Shown here: in pieces, positions 10,958 to 19,230 of the stretch
Layout of the letters: every line of letters begins with the position of its first letter
Numbering within the stretch: position 1 is the first letter of the stretch
Source of the DNA: Paenarthrobacter histidinolovorans
GTDB lineage: Bacteria > Actinomycetota > Actinomycetes > Actinomycetales > Micrococcaceae
NCBI RefSeq assembly: GCF_014647595.1
Contig: NZ_BMPM01000003.1
Location: 1-64,000, forward strand
DNA length: 64,000 nt
Reading direction: 5' to 3'
Program-made: the position numbers and the translations under genes
Notes under the pieces: model-generated
Databases searched by the model: none
The model's input: only the letters and a program-made list of their open reading frames with translations
What the model was told of the DNA's origin: nothing

Positions 10958-11725
10958 CTAGTCCAGAACGTTCAGTGTCAGTTCAACGGCGTCCACGAAG
11001 ACCGCCAACAGGGATGTTCCAAGTCCTGCCACCAGCAGCAGTCCCGGATGCGCGAGTCCCACCACCACGCGTTTCAGCCGGGGACGACCCCGCAGGAATT
11101 TCTTGGGAACCCGCGTCTTGACCGGCACTTGCCGCCAACCGCGCAGCCGCCGGAGAAACCAGGCACACCGCACAATGAAGGCCATCCAAAGGACCGAGAG
11201 CACCAGGGGAACGGCCGCCAGAATGAGGTTGAAGCCGAGGGCAGTGACTTCCTTCTCCGAGTCGCCGATGACGGACTGGACAGTGGTGGAGATGGACGCG
11301 CTCATTACCACCGAAGCGGCCCACACCATGAATGCTGCAACGAGTGCGAGGAACCGGACGAAGAAGTGGCCGAGGACTGTTGCATCCACTGCACGGAGAT
11401 GGCTGCGTGGGGTGGCATGCAGCACCACAAGCGTGGAAATCAGCGTAGGCAGCGCGGCCATCAGGACCAGCAGGTACCAGGTCCATCCAGCCAGGTCCAC
11501 CACTTCGTCCAGGACAATCAGCCCGGCCCACAGCAGGGTCCACGCCCATCCGGCGTACAACGGATGGGCCACCAGCCAACGCGGCAGCCAGGAGTCCCGT
11601 TCGGCTTTTGCCTCGGTGCCTTCAACAGTCGCCCCGTCCGCGGCGCTTCCGGCCGTGGACGGCATCCCGCCACCTTCCTCGACGGCGGCCGCTTTGGCGC
11701 CCGCGTCACCCCCACCTTCGCTCAT
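10958..11725 (-). CDS. Integral membrane protein of unknown function
   Basis: The protein has 255 aa. About 50 acidic or polar residues come first. After them come four to five membrane segments: around 70-90 (YAGWAWTLLWAGLIVLDEV), 90-115 (WTWYLLVLMAALPTLISTLVV), 125-150 (FFVRFLALVAAFMVWAASVV), 165-190 (LGFNLILAAVPLVLSVLWMAF) and the C-terminal LLLVAGLGTSLLAVFVDAV. I recognise no family motif. It is convergent with xerD and divergent from the Nudix gene at 11782, and it marks the left edge of the metabolic insert. Confidence 0.75.
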   Translation of the reverse strand: MSEGGGDAGAKAAAVEEGGGMPSTAGSAADGATVEGTEAKAERDSWLPRWLVAHPLYAGWAWTLLWAGLIVLDEVVDLAGWTWYLLVLMAALPTLISTLVVLHATPRSHLRAVDATVLGHFFVRFLALVAAFMVWAASVVMSASISTTVQSVIGDSEKEVTALGFNLILAAVPLVLSVLWMAFIVRCAWFLRRLRGWRQVPVKTRVPKKFLRGRPRLKRVVVGLAHPGLLLVAGLGTSLLAVFVDAVELTLNVLD

Positions 11726-11781
11726 GGGCTCACTGTAGCAATGGCGGCAACGGCTGGGGAGATCAGGTTAAGGTAGGCAGC

Positions 11782-12279
11782 ATGACTGCAGCCCCTGTGA
11801 CCCTGTGCTTCCTGCTCCGCGACGGCGCGGACGGCGAGCACGTACTACTCGGCACCAAGAAGACCGGTTTTGGCCGTGGCAAAGTGGTGGGCGTTGGCGG
11901 GCACGTCGAAGTGGGGGAAACCGCGTCCGAGGCTGCGTGCCGTGAGGTCATGGAAGAAATCAACGTGGTGGTTCACGCGCAGGACCTGATTCCCGCAGGA
12001 ACCGTTGATTTCGTTTTTCCGGCCAGACCCGATTGGAATATGGCCACCACGGTCTTCCTCACCCGCGCCTGGGAGGGCGAGCCGTCCGAGAGCGAGGAGA
12101 TCGCTCCGGCCTGGTTCCCCGTTGGTCGGCTTCCAGTGGAGCGGATGTGGGCCGATGCCGAGCACTGGTTACCGGCCATGATTTCCGGCCGACGGATCGC
12201 CGTGCGCGTCGACCTGGCGGCAGATAACGAGAATGTCGCTGATGTCCACACGGTGGAGTGGGCGGAACCTGAGGCCTAA
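11782..12279 (+). CDS. Nudix hydrolase, MutT / 8-oxo-dGTPase-like
   Basis: The protein has 165 aa. The Nudix box is complete: GVGGHVEVGETASEAACREVMEEINV at about residues 36-61, with the REVMEE core. The preceding VTLCFLLRDG...VLLGTKKTGFGRGK resembles human MTH1-type 8-oxo-dGTP diphosphatases, which clean the nucleotide pool. The substrate is inferred. The true start is the ATG at 11782 (AAGGTAGG upstream); the longer frame to the left overlaps the divergent gene and is not used. Confidence 0.87.
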   Translation: MTAAPVTLCFLLRDGADGEHVLLGTKKTGFGRGKVVGVGGHVEVGETASEAACREVMEEINVVVHAQDLIPAGTVDFVFPARPDWNMATTVFLTRAWEGEPSESEEIAPAWFPVGRLPVERMWADAEHWLPAMISGRRIAVRVDLAADNENVADVHTVEWAEPEA

Positions 12280-12280
12280 A

Positions 12281-12332
12281 GAGAACGACGTCGGGCCGGC
12301 CGCCTTTCGGTGACCGGCCCGACGTCGTTCTT
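12281..12332. terminator. Bidirectional terminator hairpin
   Basis: The arms AGAACGACGTCGGGCCGG (12282-12299) and CCGGCCCGACGTCGTTCT (from 12314) form an 18-bp stem between the Nudix gene (+) and the convergent prpC (-). T residues flank it on the right and A residues on the left. Confidence 0.88.
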
Positions 12333-12354
12333 CCCGTCTTTCGCGCCAAAATCC

Positions 12355-13494
12355 CTACGGAACGTGCCGCTCTTCCGGTCCGTTGTATTCGCTCAGCGGG
12401 CGGATCAGGGAGTTCGACGCCACCTGCTCCATGATGTGGGCGGTCCAGCCGGTGATGCGGCTGGCGACGAACAGGGGCGTGAACGTCTGGGTGTCGAAGC
12501 CCATGAGGTGGTACGTGGGTCCGGCCGGGTAGTCAAGGTTGGGCTTGATGGCCTTGGCCTCGTCCATGGCCTGCTCCAGACCGTTGTAAAGTCCAAGCAG
12601 TTCAGGTCGTCCGTAGTGGGCGATCATCTTGTCCAGTGCGGCCTTCATGGTGGGCACGCGGGAGTCGCCGTGCTTGTAGACGCGGTGACCGAAGCCCATG
12701 ACCTTCTTCTTCTGCGCCAGGGCGTCTTCCATCCACGTCTTCGCCCGGGAGGCGGCCTCTTCGAGGGATTCCTCGCTGCGGATACCGATTTCGTCGAAGG
12801 TGTGCATCACGGCCTCATTGGCGCCACCGTGCAGCGGGCCCTTGAGTGCACCGATGGCTGCGGTGACGGCTGAGTGCAGGTCCGAGAGCGTGGAGGTGAC
12901 TACGCGGGCGGTAAAGGTGGAGGCGTTGAAGGAGTGCTCTGCGTAGAGAATCATCGAGACGTTGAAGGCCTCCACTACCTCGTCCACGGGATCTTCGCCG
13001 AAGGTCATCCAGAGGAAGTTTGCCGAGTAGTCCAGCTCCTCGCGGGGTTCCACGGGTTCCTGGCCGTGGCGGCGGCGCTGGTCGTAGGCAACGACCGCGG
13101 GCATGGCAGCCCACAGGTCGATGGCCTTCTTCATGTTTGCCTCGGGCGATGAATCCTCGGCCAGCTCGTGCCGGGCGCCGAGCACGGACGCGGCTGTGCG
13201 GCACACGTCCATGGGGTGTGCTGTGGTGGGCAGGGCATCGATAACCTGCTTTACTACCGGGTCCAGCGCGCGGCCGGCGCGCTCGCGGGCTGTGAACTCG
13301 GCCAACTGTGCCTCGTTGGGCAGTTCCCCGTTCCACAGCAGATAGGCGACCTCTTCGAAGCTGCACTTGGCGGCCAGTTCCTGGACCGGGTATCCGCGGT
13401 ACAGCAGGGAATTGGTGTCCGGGTTGACCTTCGAGACGGCGGTGTAGTCAACCACGACGCCGGCGAGGCCCTTTTTGATGTCAACAGCGGCCAT
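12355..13494 (-). CDS. prpC: 2-Methylcitrate synthase
   Basis: The protein has 379 aa, a short citrate-synthase-family enzyme. It condenses propionyl-CoA with oxaloacetate. The N-terminus IKKGLAGVVVDYTAVSKV and the catalytic histidines in GGANEAVM and GFGHRVYKHGDSR, with the late Asp/Arg region, are typical of type II methylcitrate synthases. Its place in an operon with prpB and prpD decides between citrate and methylcitrate synthase. A ribosome site (GAAGGAGAG) lies just before the ATG. 75 nt separate it from prpB. Confidence 0.93.
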   Translation of the reverse strand: MAAVDIKKGLAGVVVDYTAVSKVNPDTNSLLYRGYPVQELAAKCSFEEVAYLLWNGELPNEAQLAEFTARERAGRALDPVVKQVIDALPTTAHPMDVCRTAASVLGARHELAEDSSPEANMKKAIDLWAAMPAVVAYDQRRRHGQEPVEPREELDYSANFLWMTFGEDPVDEVVEAFNVSMILYAEHSFNASTFTARVVTSTLSDLHSAVTAAIGALKGPLHGGANEAVMHTFDEIGIRSEESLEEAASRAKTWMEDALAQKKKVMGFGHRVYKHGDSRVPTMKAALDKMIAHYGRPELLGLYNGLEQAMDEAKAIKPNLDYPAGPTYHLMGFDTQTFTPLFVASRITGWTAHIMEQVASNSLIRPLSEYNGPEERHVP

Positions 13495-13569
13495 GCTGCT
13501 CTCCTTCGTTCATAGTGCAGGGGCCGGGTAGATCCGGAGTGCCTGCTTTCCCCTTGATTGATCCGGAAC

Positions 13570-14475
13570 CTAGCGGACGCCAGGAACCTGGAAGTTGAAA
13601 ACGCCGGTATCGAATTTGTTGTATGCCTCGTAGTCGACGAGTTCGTAGAGGCGCGCACGCGTGAGCATGTTTTCCACTTGCGCTTCTTGGGTCCCCGCAG
13701 CCTTAATCGATTCCAGAGTACGCTCTGCAGCGCCCATGGCAATGCGGAGGAGGGTGACGGGGTAGATGACCATATTCACGCCGACGGTTTGGAGTTGGGC
13801 AACGGTGAAGAGGTCGCTTTTGCCGAACTCGGTCATGTTGGCCAGGATGGGCACGTCAACGGCGTCGCGGATGGCCTGGAATTCTTCCAGGGTGGCCATG
13901 GCTTCGGGGAAGATTGCGTCTGCCCCGGCGTCCACCAGTGCTTTGGCGCGGTCTTGTGCGGCCTGGATTCCCTCGACGGCGCGGATGTCGGTGCGGGCCA
14001 TGATGAGGAAGTTCGGGTCGCGGCGTGCGTCTGCTGCGGCGCGGATGCGTTTGGTGGCGGTGTCGGTGTCCACCACGTTTTTGCCGTCCAGGTGTCCGCA
14101 GCGTTTGGGGTTGAATTGGTCCTCGATGTGGCAGCCGGCCAGGCCGGCGTTTTCGAGTTCCTGGATGGTGCGGGCCACGTTCATGGGTTCACCGAAGCCG
14201 GTGTCCGCGTCCACCAGGGAGGGCAGGTCCGTCATGCGGGCGATCTGCCCTGCGCGGGTGGCTACTTCGGTGAGCGTGGTGAGTCCGATGTCGGGCAGGC
14301 CGAGGTCGTTGGCGAGGACGGCGCCGGAGATGTAGACCCCGGCGAAGCCTTTTTCCTCGATCAGCCGGGCCGAGAGCGGGTTGAAGGCTCCCGGGAATTG
14401 CTGCACGGTCCCGGAGGCCAGCAGCTCCCGCAGCTTGAGGCGTTTCTGTTCGGGGGTGACTTTGGAGTACAGCAT
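13570..14475 (-). CDS. prpB: 2-Methylisocitrate lyase
   Basis: The protein has 301 aa. It cleaves 2-methylisocitrate to pyruvate and succinate. The isocitrate-lyase-superfamily active site is seen as NPKRCGHLDGK (the K/R-RCGH motif). The metal-binding DADTGFGEP, EDQ and later ARTDI segments are also present. The start is adjacent to the prpD stop with no gap, which suggests coupled translation. Both strands read open here; the opposite 828-aa frame is a shadow. Confidence 0.95.
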   Translation of the reverse strand: MLYSKVTPEQKRLKLRELLASGTVQQFPGAFNPLSARLIEEKGFAGVYISGAVLANDLGLPDIGLTTLTEVATRAGQIARMTDLPSLVDADTGFGEPMNVARTIQELENAGLAGCHIEDQFNPKRCGHLDGKNVVDTDTATKRIRAAADARRDPNFLIMARTDIRAVEGIQAAQDRAKALVDAGADAIFPEAMATLEEFQAIRDAVDVPILANMTEFGKSDLFTVAQLQTVGVNMVIYPVTLLRIAMGAAERTLESIKAAGTQEAQVENMLTRARLYELVDYEAYNKFDTGVFNFQVPGVR

Positions 14476-15996
14476 TTAGAACAGTCCCTTGGGTGCGTTG
14501 TTGAGGTCGATCACGCCGGGTGCTGCGGTGATGTTGAGTTGGTCCAGTTCGCCCTCGCCCAGTTCGGTGACGCGTTCGACGGCGGCGAGGAACCTTTCGA
14601 TTTCGGCGTCCTCCACGAGTCCGGCAGCGAGGGTGCGGAACTTGTTGATGTATTGCTCGCGGGCGAACGGGCGGGCACCGAGGGGGTGGGCGTCGGCCAC
14701 GGCGATCTCGTCCGTGACAACAGACCCATCCGTGAGTGTGATGACAACAGTGCCGCCGAAGGCCTTCTCCGCGATGTCCAGGGAGTGGTAGCGGCGGGTC
14801 CATTCCGGGTCTTCAACGGTGGTGACCTTGTGCCAGAGTTCCACCGTGTCCGGGCGGGCGGCGCGTTCGGGGGCGTAGGAGTCCACGTGGTGCCAGGCGC
14901 CGTCCTGCAGGGCGACGGTGAAGATGTACGGGATGGAATGGTCCAGGGTTTCGCGGGACGCAGTGGGAGAGTACTTCTGGGGATCGTTCGCGCCGGAACC
15001 GATCACGTAGTGCGTGTGGTGGCTGGTCTTGATCAGCACCGACTCCACGTTGGCCGGGTCCGTGGTCTCCGGGTGCTCGCGGTGGAGCTTGCGGGCGAGA
15101 TCGATCCACGCCTGGGCCTGGTACTCGGCGGAGTGTTCCTTGGTGTAGGTGTCCAGGATGGCGCGCTTGGCTTCACCGGGCAGCGGCAACGGAACCTCGT
15201 AGGAGGAGTCCGGGCCGTCGAGCATCCAGGCGATGACGCCGTCTTCGCCTTCGTAGATCGGCACGGGGGAGGTCTGGCCGCGCATGGAGCGGTCCACGGC
15301 TTCCACAGCCATTTTGCCCGCGAAGGCCGGGGCGTGGGCCTTCCAGGTGGAGATCTCGCCCTTGCGGGACTGGCGTGTGGCCGTGGTGGTGTGGAGTGCC
15401 TGGCCCACGGACTGGAAGATCGTCTCAACATCCAGTCCCAACAACGTGCCGATGCCGGCGGCGGCGGAGGGGCCCAGGTGGGCCACGTGGTCGATCTTGT
15501 GTTTGTGCAGGCAGATGGCCTTGACCAGGTTCACCTGGATTTCGTAGCCGGTGGCGATGGCACGGACCAGGTCGGCGCCATTGGAGCCAACGTGCTGGGC
15601 CACTGCCAGGATCGGCGGGATGTTATCTCCCGGGTGGGAGTAGTCCGCAGCCAGGAAGGTGTCGTGGTAGTCGAGTTCACGGACGGCCACACCGTTCGCC
15701 CACGCTGCCCACTCGGGGGAGACCTGCTCGCTGATACCGAAAACATGGGCACCCTTGCCGCCGGTGGAAGGGCCGTGAGTGAGGGCCTGCGCGCGGGCCG
15801 CGACGATCGGTGCCCGGTTCAACGAGGCGATGGCCACGGAGGCGTTGTCGATGATCCGGTTGATCACCATGTCGGTGACCTCGGGGGTTACTTCGACGGG
15901 GTCGGCGGCGACCACGGCGATCTTGTGCGCCAGCTGCTCCTCACGGGGCAGGTTCTCTTCGCTCTTGTAGACACGGACGTGGTTGTTCTTGACCAT
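14476..15996 (-). CDS. prpD: 2-Methylcitrate dehydratase
   Basis: The protein has 506 aa, MmgE/PrpD family. It converts 2-methylcitrate toward methyl-aconitate and methylisocitrate. Family signatures include [14 protein letters not shown], the [14 protein letters not shown] segment with conserved Asp/His, and [25 protein letters not shown] good ribosome site (AGAAGGAG) precedes the ATG. It is the first enzyme gene behind the GntR regulator (22-nt gap). No separate aconitase-type gene (acnD/prpF) is present. Confidence 0.95.
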   Translation of the reverse strand: MVKNNHVRVYKSEENLPREEQLAHKIAVVAADPVEVTPEVTDMVINRIIDNASVAIASLNRAPIVAARAQALTHGPSTGGKGAHVFGISEQVSPEWAAWANGVAVRELDYHDTFLAADYSHPGDNIPPILAVAQHVGSNGADLVRAIATGYEIQVNLVKAICLHKHKIDHVAHLGPSAAAGIGTLLGLDVETIFQSVGQALHTTTATRQSRKGEISTWKAHAPAFAGKMAVEAVDRSMRGQTSPVPIYEGEDGVIAWMLDGPDSSYEVPLPLPGEAKRAILDTYTKEHSAEYQAQAWIDLARKLHREHPETTDPANVESVLIKTSHHTHYVIGSGANDPQKYSPTASRETLDHSIPYIFTVALQDGAWHHVDSYAPERAARPDTVELWHKVTTVEDPEWTRRYHSLDIAEKAFGGTVVITLTDGSVVTDEIAVADAHPLGARPFAREQYINKFRTLAAGLVEDAEIERFLAAVERVTELGEGELDQLNITAAPGVIDLNNAPKGLF

Positions 15997-16018
15997 TATG
16001 CTCCTTCTGGTGGGACGT

Positions 16019-16660
16019 TCAGCCAGCTGTTTGAGCGGCTTTGAGGTGAGTGAGGCTGCGGTGCAGGTGAACCATCGTGGCGGCTTCGGCCAGGCGCGGA
16101 TTGGCGGTGGCGATTGCTTCGGCGATGGCGGCGTGTTCGGCGGCCGCTGCCTGGAGTCTGGCGGTGTCGTCGGCAGCCAGGCGGCGGACCCGGGCCAGAT
16201 GGACCCGGAGGCTTCTCATGGCGTTGGCCATATACACATTGGAGATCGCGGCATCGATGGCTTCGTCCAGTCGGCCCACCAAGGCGTAGTAGTCGTGCCT
16301 GGCTGGATCATCGTCGCCCAACAACGTGGGAGCCAGAAGGAGTTCCGCATGCAGTTCCGAGAAAACACCGGGCTCGCCGCGTTGGGCGGCGAGGGAAGCG
16401 GCCCTTACTTCCAGGGTTTCGCGCAGTTCGAACAGTTCGTCGATGCTGTCCAGTGAGATATCGGTGACGACGACGCCGCGGCCGCCTGCCGCCGTCGTCA
16501 GCCCTTCCGCAGTGAGTCGCCCCAGCGCTTCCCTGACCGGCGTGCGCGACACCCCGAGGCGTTCGGACTGCTCCACTTCCGCCAGGACAGTACCCGGGCG
16601 CAGGCGCCACTCGAGAATGTCCTCTCGGAGGGCCGTGTAAGCCCGATCACTTGCGCGCAT
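16019..16660 (-). CDS. GntR/FadR-type regulator of the prp operon
   Basis: The protein has 213 aa. The N-terminal winged helix (residues about 8-70) includes [20 protein letters not shown], the GntR recognition helix. The C-terminal FCD ligand domain (about 80-205) is all-helical with conserved Asp/His positions such as [15 protein letters not shown]. It is first in a gntR-prpD-prpB-prpC unit, so it very likely controls propionate (methylcitrate) breakdown and itself. Two TGTATACA sites lie in the short region ahead of it. The ligand is unknown; methylcitrate is a reasonable guess. Confidence 0.9.
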   Translation of the reverse strand: MRASDRAYTALREDILEWRLRPGTVLAEVEQSERLGVSRTPVREALGRLTAEGLTTAAGGRGVVVTDISLDSIDELFELRETLEVRAASLAAQRGEPGVFSELHAELLLAPTLLGDDDPARHDYYALVGRLDEAIDAAISNVYMANAMRSLRVHLARVRRLAADDTARLQAAAAEHAAIAEAIATANPRLAEAATMVHLHRSLTHLKAAQTAG

Positions 16661-16668
16661 GCCCTCAG

Positions 16669-16728
16669 TGTATACATTGATGGCCAGCTATACCAGCATC
16701 AGGAGCAATGATCGGCGGTTTGTATACA
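16669..16728. promoter_or_regulatory. Twin TGTATACA operator-like sites
   Basis: The palindrome TGTATACA, followed each time by TTG, occurs at 16669-16676 and 16721-16728. The copies are 52 bp apart, about five helical turns. Both lie in the 75-bp gap before the GntR gene. FadR-type GntR proteins bind short palindromes of this kind, so autoregulation with looping or cooperative binding is likely. No unambiguous -35/-10 pair was found. Confidence 0.7.
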
Positions 16729-16735
16729 TTGCCTC

Positions 16736-17449
16736 CTAGTTGCGGTTCCACCCATACTCGTTCTCCGGGCGGCCCGGAGTACCGTAGCGCGGCGCGCGGG
16801 TCACTGTTCCGGCGTCGGCCAGATACTCCAGATACCTGCGGGCGGTGACCCTGGACATGCCCAGGGCGTCCATGACTTCACTAGCGGAAACGGGATCCTC
16901 CCGTCCCCTCACCAGGTCCTTGACCGACTCGAGTGTGGAGCCGGACAAGCCCTTGGGCAGCGGCAGCTCCGTCGGAGCCCGGAGGCTCGCAAACGCCTGG
17001 TCAACATCACTTTGTGATGCGCCGGCTTTGGAAATACCGGACAGCGAACCCGCCAACTGTTCCCGGAACGTCCGGTAGCTGCGCAGTTTGTCCGCGAAGG
17101 TAGCGTAAGTGAAAGGCTTGATGAGGTACTGCACGACGCCGATGGATACGGCACTGCGGACAATGTTCAGTTCACGGACGGCTGTGATGGCGATGATGTC
17201 GGCAAAGACACCTGCAGAGCGCATGCGCCGCGCGACGTCGAGCCCATGCAGGTCCGGGAGGTTCATGTCCAACAGGACCAGATCCACGGGGGAGCCTGAC
17301 GCTGCGAACTCGCCGAGGATGCGCAGGGCCGATTGTCCGTCGGGTGCTGTTCCCACCAGGGTGAATCCGTCCAGGCGGCCGATGTAGACGGAGTGGGCAT
17401 CCGATGCGATTGGCTCGTCCTCCACAACCAGGACGCGGATGTCTGTCAT
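16736..17449 (-). CDS. Response regulator, CitB/DcuR family
   Basis: The protein has 237 aa. The receiver domain (3-120) shows the acidic pair VVEDE at 8-12, the phospho-acceptor D61 in LVLLDMNLPD and the Lys of LIKPF. The C-terminal part (about 165-235) is a winged-helix-like output domain (SASEVMDALGMSRVTARRYLEYLAD...), as in CitB/DcuR regulators of organic-acid use. Its ATG overlaps the histidine-kinase stop by 4 nt. It probably activates the divergent dicarboxylate transporter gene. Confidence 0.92.
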   Translation of the reverse strand: MTDIRVLVVEDEPIASDAHSVYIGRLDGFTLVGTAPDGQSALRILGEFAASGSPVDLVLLDMNLPDLHGLDVARRMRSAGVFADIIAITAVRELNIVRSAVSIGVVQYLIKPFTYATFADKLRSYRTFREQLAGSLSGISKAGASQSDVDQAFASLRAPTELPLPKGLSGSTLESVKDLVRGREDPVSASEVMDALGMSRVTARRYLEYLADAGTVTRAPRYGTPGRPENEYGWNRN

Positions 17450-19092
17450 GCCTTCTCTTCCTCGGGAACCGGCGAAGGCAGCACAACATGGAACTGTGCA
17501 CCGCCCGGATTGCTGATGGTCATCGTACCGTTCAGCCGCTGGACAGCCTGCCGCACCAGTGCAAGGCCCACGCCCCGGCCGTGCGCGCCACGGGAGTTTC
17601 CCTCCGCAGACTTTGTGCTGAATCCGTACTGCAGGACGTCGTCGATCGAACCGGGGTCGATGCCGGCGCCGGAATCACGCACGGTGAATTCGACGGCGGT
17701 GGGACCGGCGTCCACGTCCATCTCCACCTGGCGGGGGAATTCCCCGGCTGCCGCGGCATCGATCGCATTGTCCAACAGGTTACCCAGGATGGTGACGAGG
17801 TCCTGGATCTCCAGTCCGCGGACACCGCCGCTCCCTGATGTCCTGACCACCAGTTCAACACCGCGCTCGTGCGCTTCGGCCGCCTTGCCCATCACCAGGG
17901 CGCTCATGACTGGCTCATCTACCGAGGCCACCATGTCATCAGTGAGCTGTTGGCTGAGTTCCAGGTCCTTGGTGGCGAAGTCCAGGGCCTGCGGAGTCCG
18001 GCCCAGCTCCAGCAGGGAGACGATCATATGGAGGCGGTTGGCATGTTCGTGGGTCTGGGCACGCAGGGCATCTGAGAGTGTCTTCATGGTTTGCAGTTCC
18101 GTACCCAGGGATTCGATTTCGGTGCGGTCCCTGATGGTGGCCACAGTTCCATAAACCGCTGGCTTCTGACGGCTGCGCGCCGGAACGGGTCCCACCGCCG
18201 GAGCCTGGTTGATCACCAGGATGCGGGAGCCGGTGAGGTGGATTTCGTCATGGGCGGGCCGGCCGGACTCCAGCAGTGCCCGCAGGCTGCCTTCGATCGG
18301 CAGCTCGGCAAGCTTTGGTGCCGCGGTGGGTGACCTGTCGGCGTCGGAAGGCTCCAGTCCCAACAGTTCCGCCGCCTGGTCGTTGTACATCACGGCCTTG
18401 CCGTGGGTGTCGAGGAGAATCAGGCCTTCACGCACTGAGTGCAGGACCGATTCGTAGTAGGCGAACAGCTGTGCCAACTGTTCCGGCCCCCAGCCGCGGG
18501 TGACCGAGCGAAGGTATCGGCCAAGGAGCCAGGCAGCAAATGACCCAAAAGCCAGCACCACCAAAGCAATGCTGCCAATGACGCCCAACCGTTCAGCAAC
18601 GTCGGTGTCCACTGTACGGACCGTAACCCCAGCAGCAACCAAAGCCTTGATGGATCCATCCGGTGCCCTGACCGGTGCAATGGTCCGGACCGAAGGGCCC
18701 AGGGTCCCGGCGGTGACTTCCGTGAAAGTTTCGCCGCGCAGCGCGGGCTCGATTGTCCCGATGTAGGGCTTGCCGAGCTCCTCAGTCCTGGGGTGGGTCC
18801 ACCGGGTACGGTCCGGGGCCATGATGGTGATGAAATCGGCGTCGGCATCGTGCATGACCTTCAGGGCATAGGGCTGGAGAGTCTCCGACGGGTTGCTGGT
18901 GGCGGCCGCCTCCAGCACCAGGGGATTGTTGGCAATCGATGTGGACAGGGCAAGCATCCGCCCGCCGGCGTTGTCGTAGGCCCTGTCCCTGGCTTCAAGT
19001 ACGGAAAACGTCCCGAAGACCGCCGTCATCACCAGGACGAACAATAAGTTCGCGACGAACAAACGCCGGGCAATGCTCCAGCTGTGAAACAC
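17446..19092 (-). CDS. Sensor histidine kinase, DcuS/CitA type
   Basis: The protein has 548 aa with the GTG at 19092, chosen because GGAGG lies 5 nt before it. A longer start at 19161 is possible but would swallow a CRP-like site. An N-terminal membrane helix (LFVANLLFVLVMTAVFG) precedes an extracytoplasmic PAS-like (Cache) domain. A second helix (IGSIALVVLAFGSFAAWLLG), a cytosolic PAS domain and a kinase core follow. The phospho-acceptor His is in QTHEHANRLHMIVSLLE, the short SpoOB-like motif of this family. N-box LGNLLDNAIDAA and G-box DSGAGI are present. It likely senses C4-dicarboxylates or citrate. Confidence 0.9.
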   Translation of the reverse strand: MFHSWSIARRLFVANLLFVLVMTAVFGTFSVLEARDRAYDNAGGRMLALSTSIANNPLVLEAAATSNPSETLQPYALKVMHDADADFITIMAPDRTRWTHPRTEELGKPYIGTIEPALRGETFTEVTAGTLGPSVRTIAPVRAPDGSIKALVAAGVTVRTVDTDVAERLGVIGSIALVVLAFGSFAAWLLGRYLRSVTRGWGPEQLAQLFAYYESVLHSVREGLILLDTHGKAVMYNDQAAELLGLEPSDADRSPTAAPKLAELPIEGSLRALLESGRPAHDEIHLTGSRILVINQAPAVGPVPARSRQKPAVYGTVATIRDRTEIESLGTELQTMKTLSDALRAQTHEHANRLHMIVSLLELGRTPQALDFATKDLELSQQLTDDMVASVDEPVMSALVMGKAAEAHERGVELVVRTSGSGGVRGLEIQDLVTILGNLLDNAIDAAAAGEFPRQVEMDVDAGPTAVEFTVRDSGAGIDPGSIDDVLQYGFSTKSAEGNSRGAHGRGVGLALVRQAVQRLNGTMTISNPGGAQFHVVLPSPVPEEEKA

Positions 19093-19122
19093 ATGGACCT
19101 CCATGACCAATATGACCGCAAC

Positions 19123-19138
19123 GGTGATGTATGTCACC
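19123..19138. promoter_or_regulatory. CRP/GlxR-like palindrome upstream of dctA
   Basis: GGTGA-N6-TCACC is a perfect 16-bp inverted repeat containing the GTGA-N6-TCAC core of CRP-family sites. It lies between the divergent kinase and dctA genes, 92 bp before the dctA start. Carbon-catabolite control of dicarboxylate uptake is known for this regulator family; use here is inferred. Confidence 0.6.
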
Positions 19139-19230
19139 AACGGCTCAATGATGGATATCACACAAGGGCAGCGGATTGGACATCAGTGCAGGACCGCAGC
19201 GCCTTACACAGTATCCAGAAGGAGAATCCC

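Noticed and set aside
13558..16044. 828-aa open frame on the plus strand opposite prpB/prpD
   Set aside because: GC-rich codon bias in prpB and prpD leaves the complementary frame open. The translation has no known domain and the prp genes are certain.
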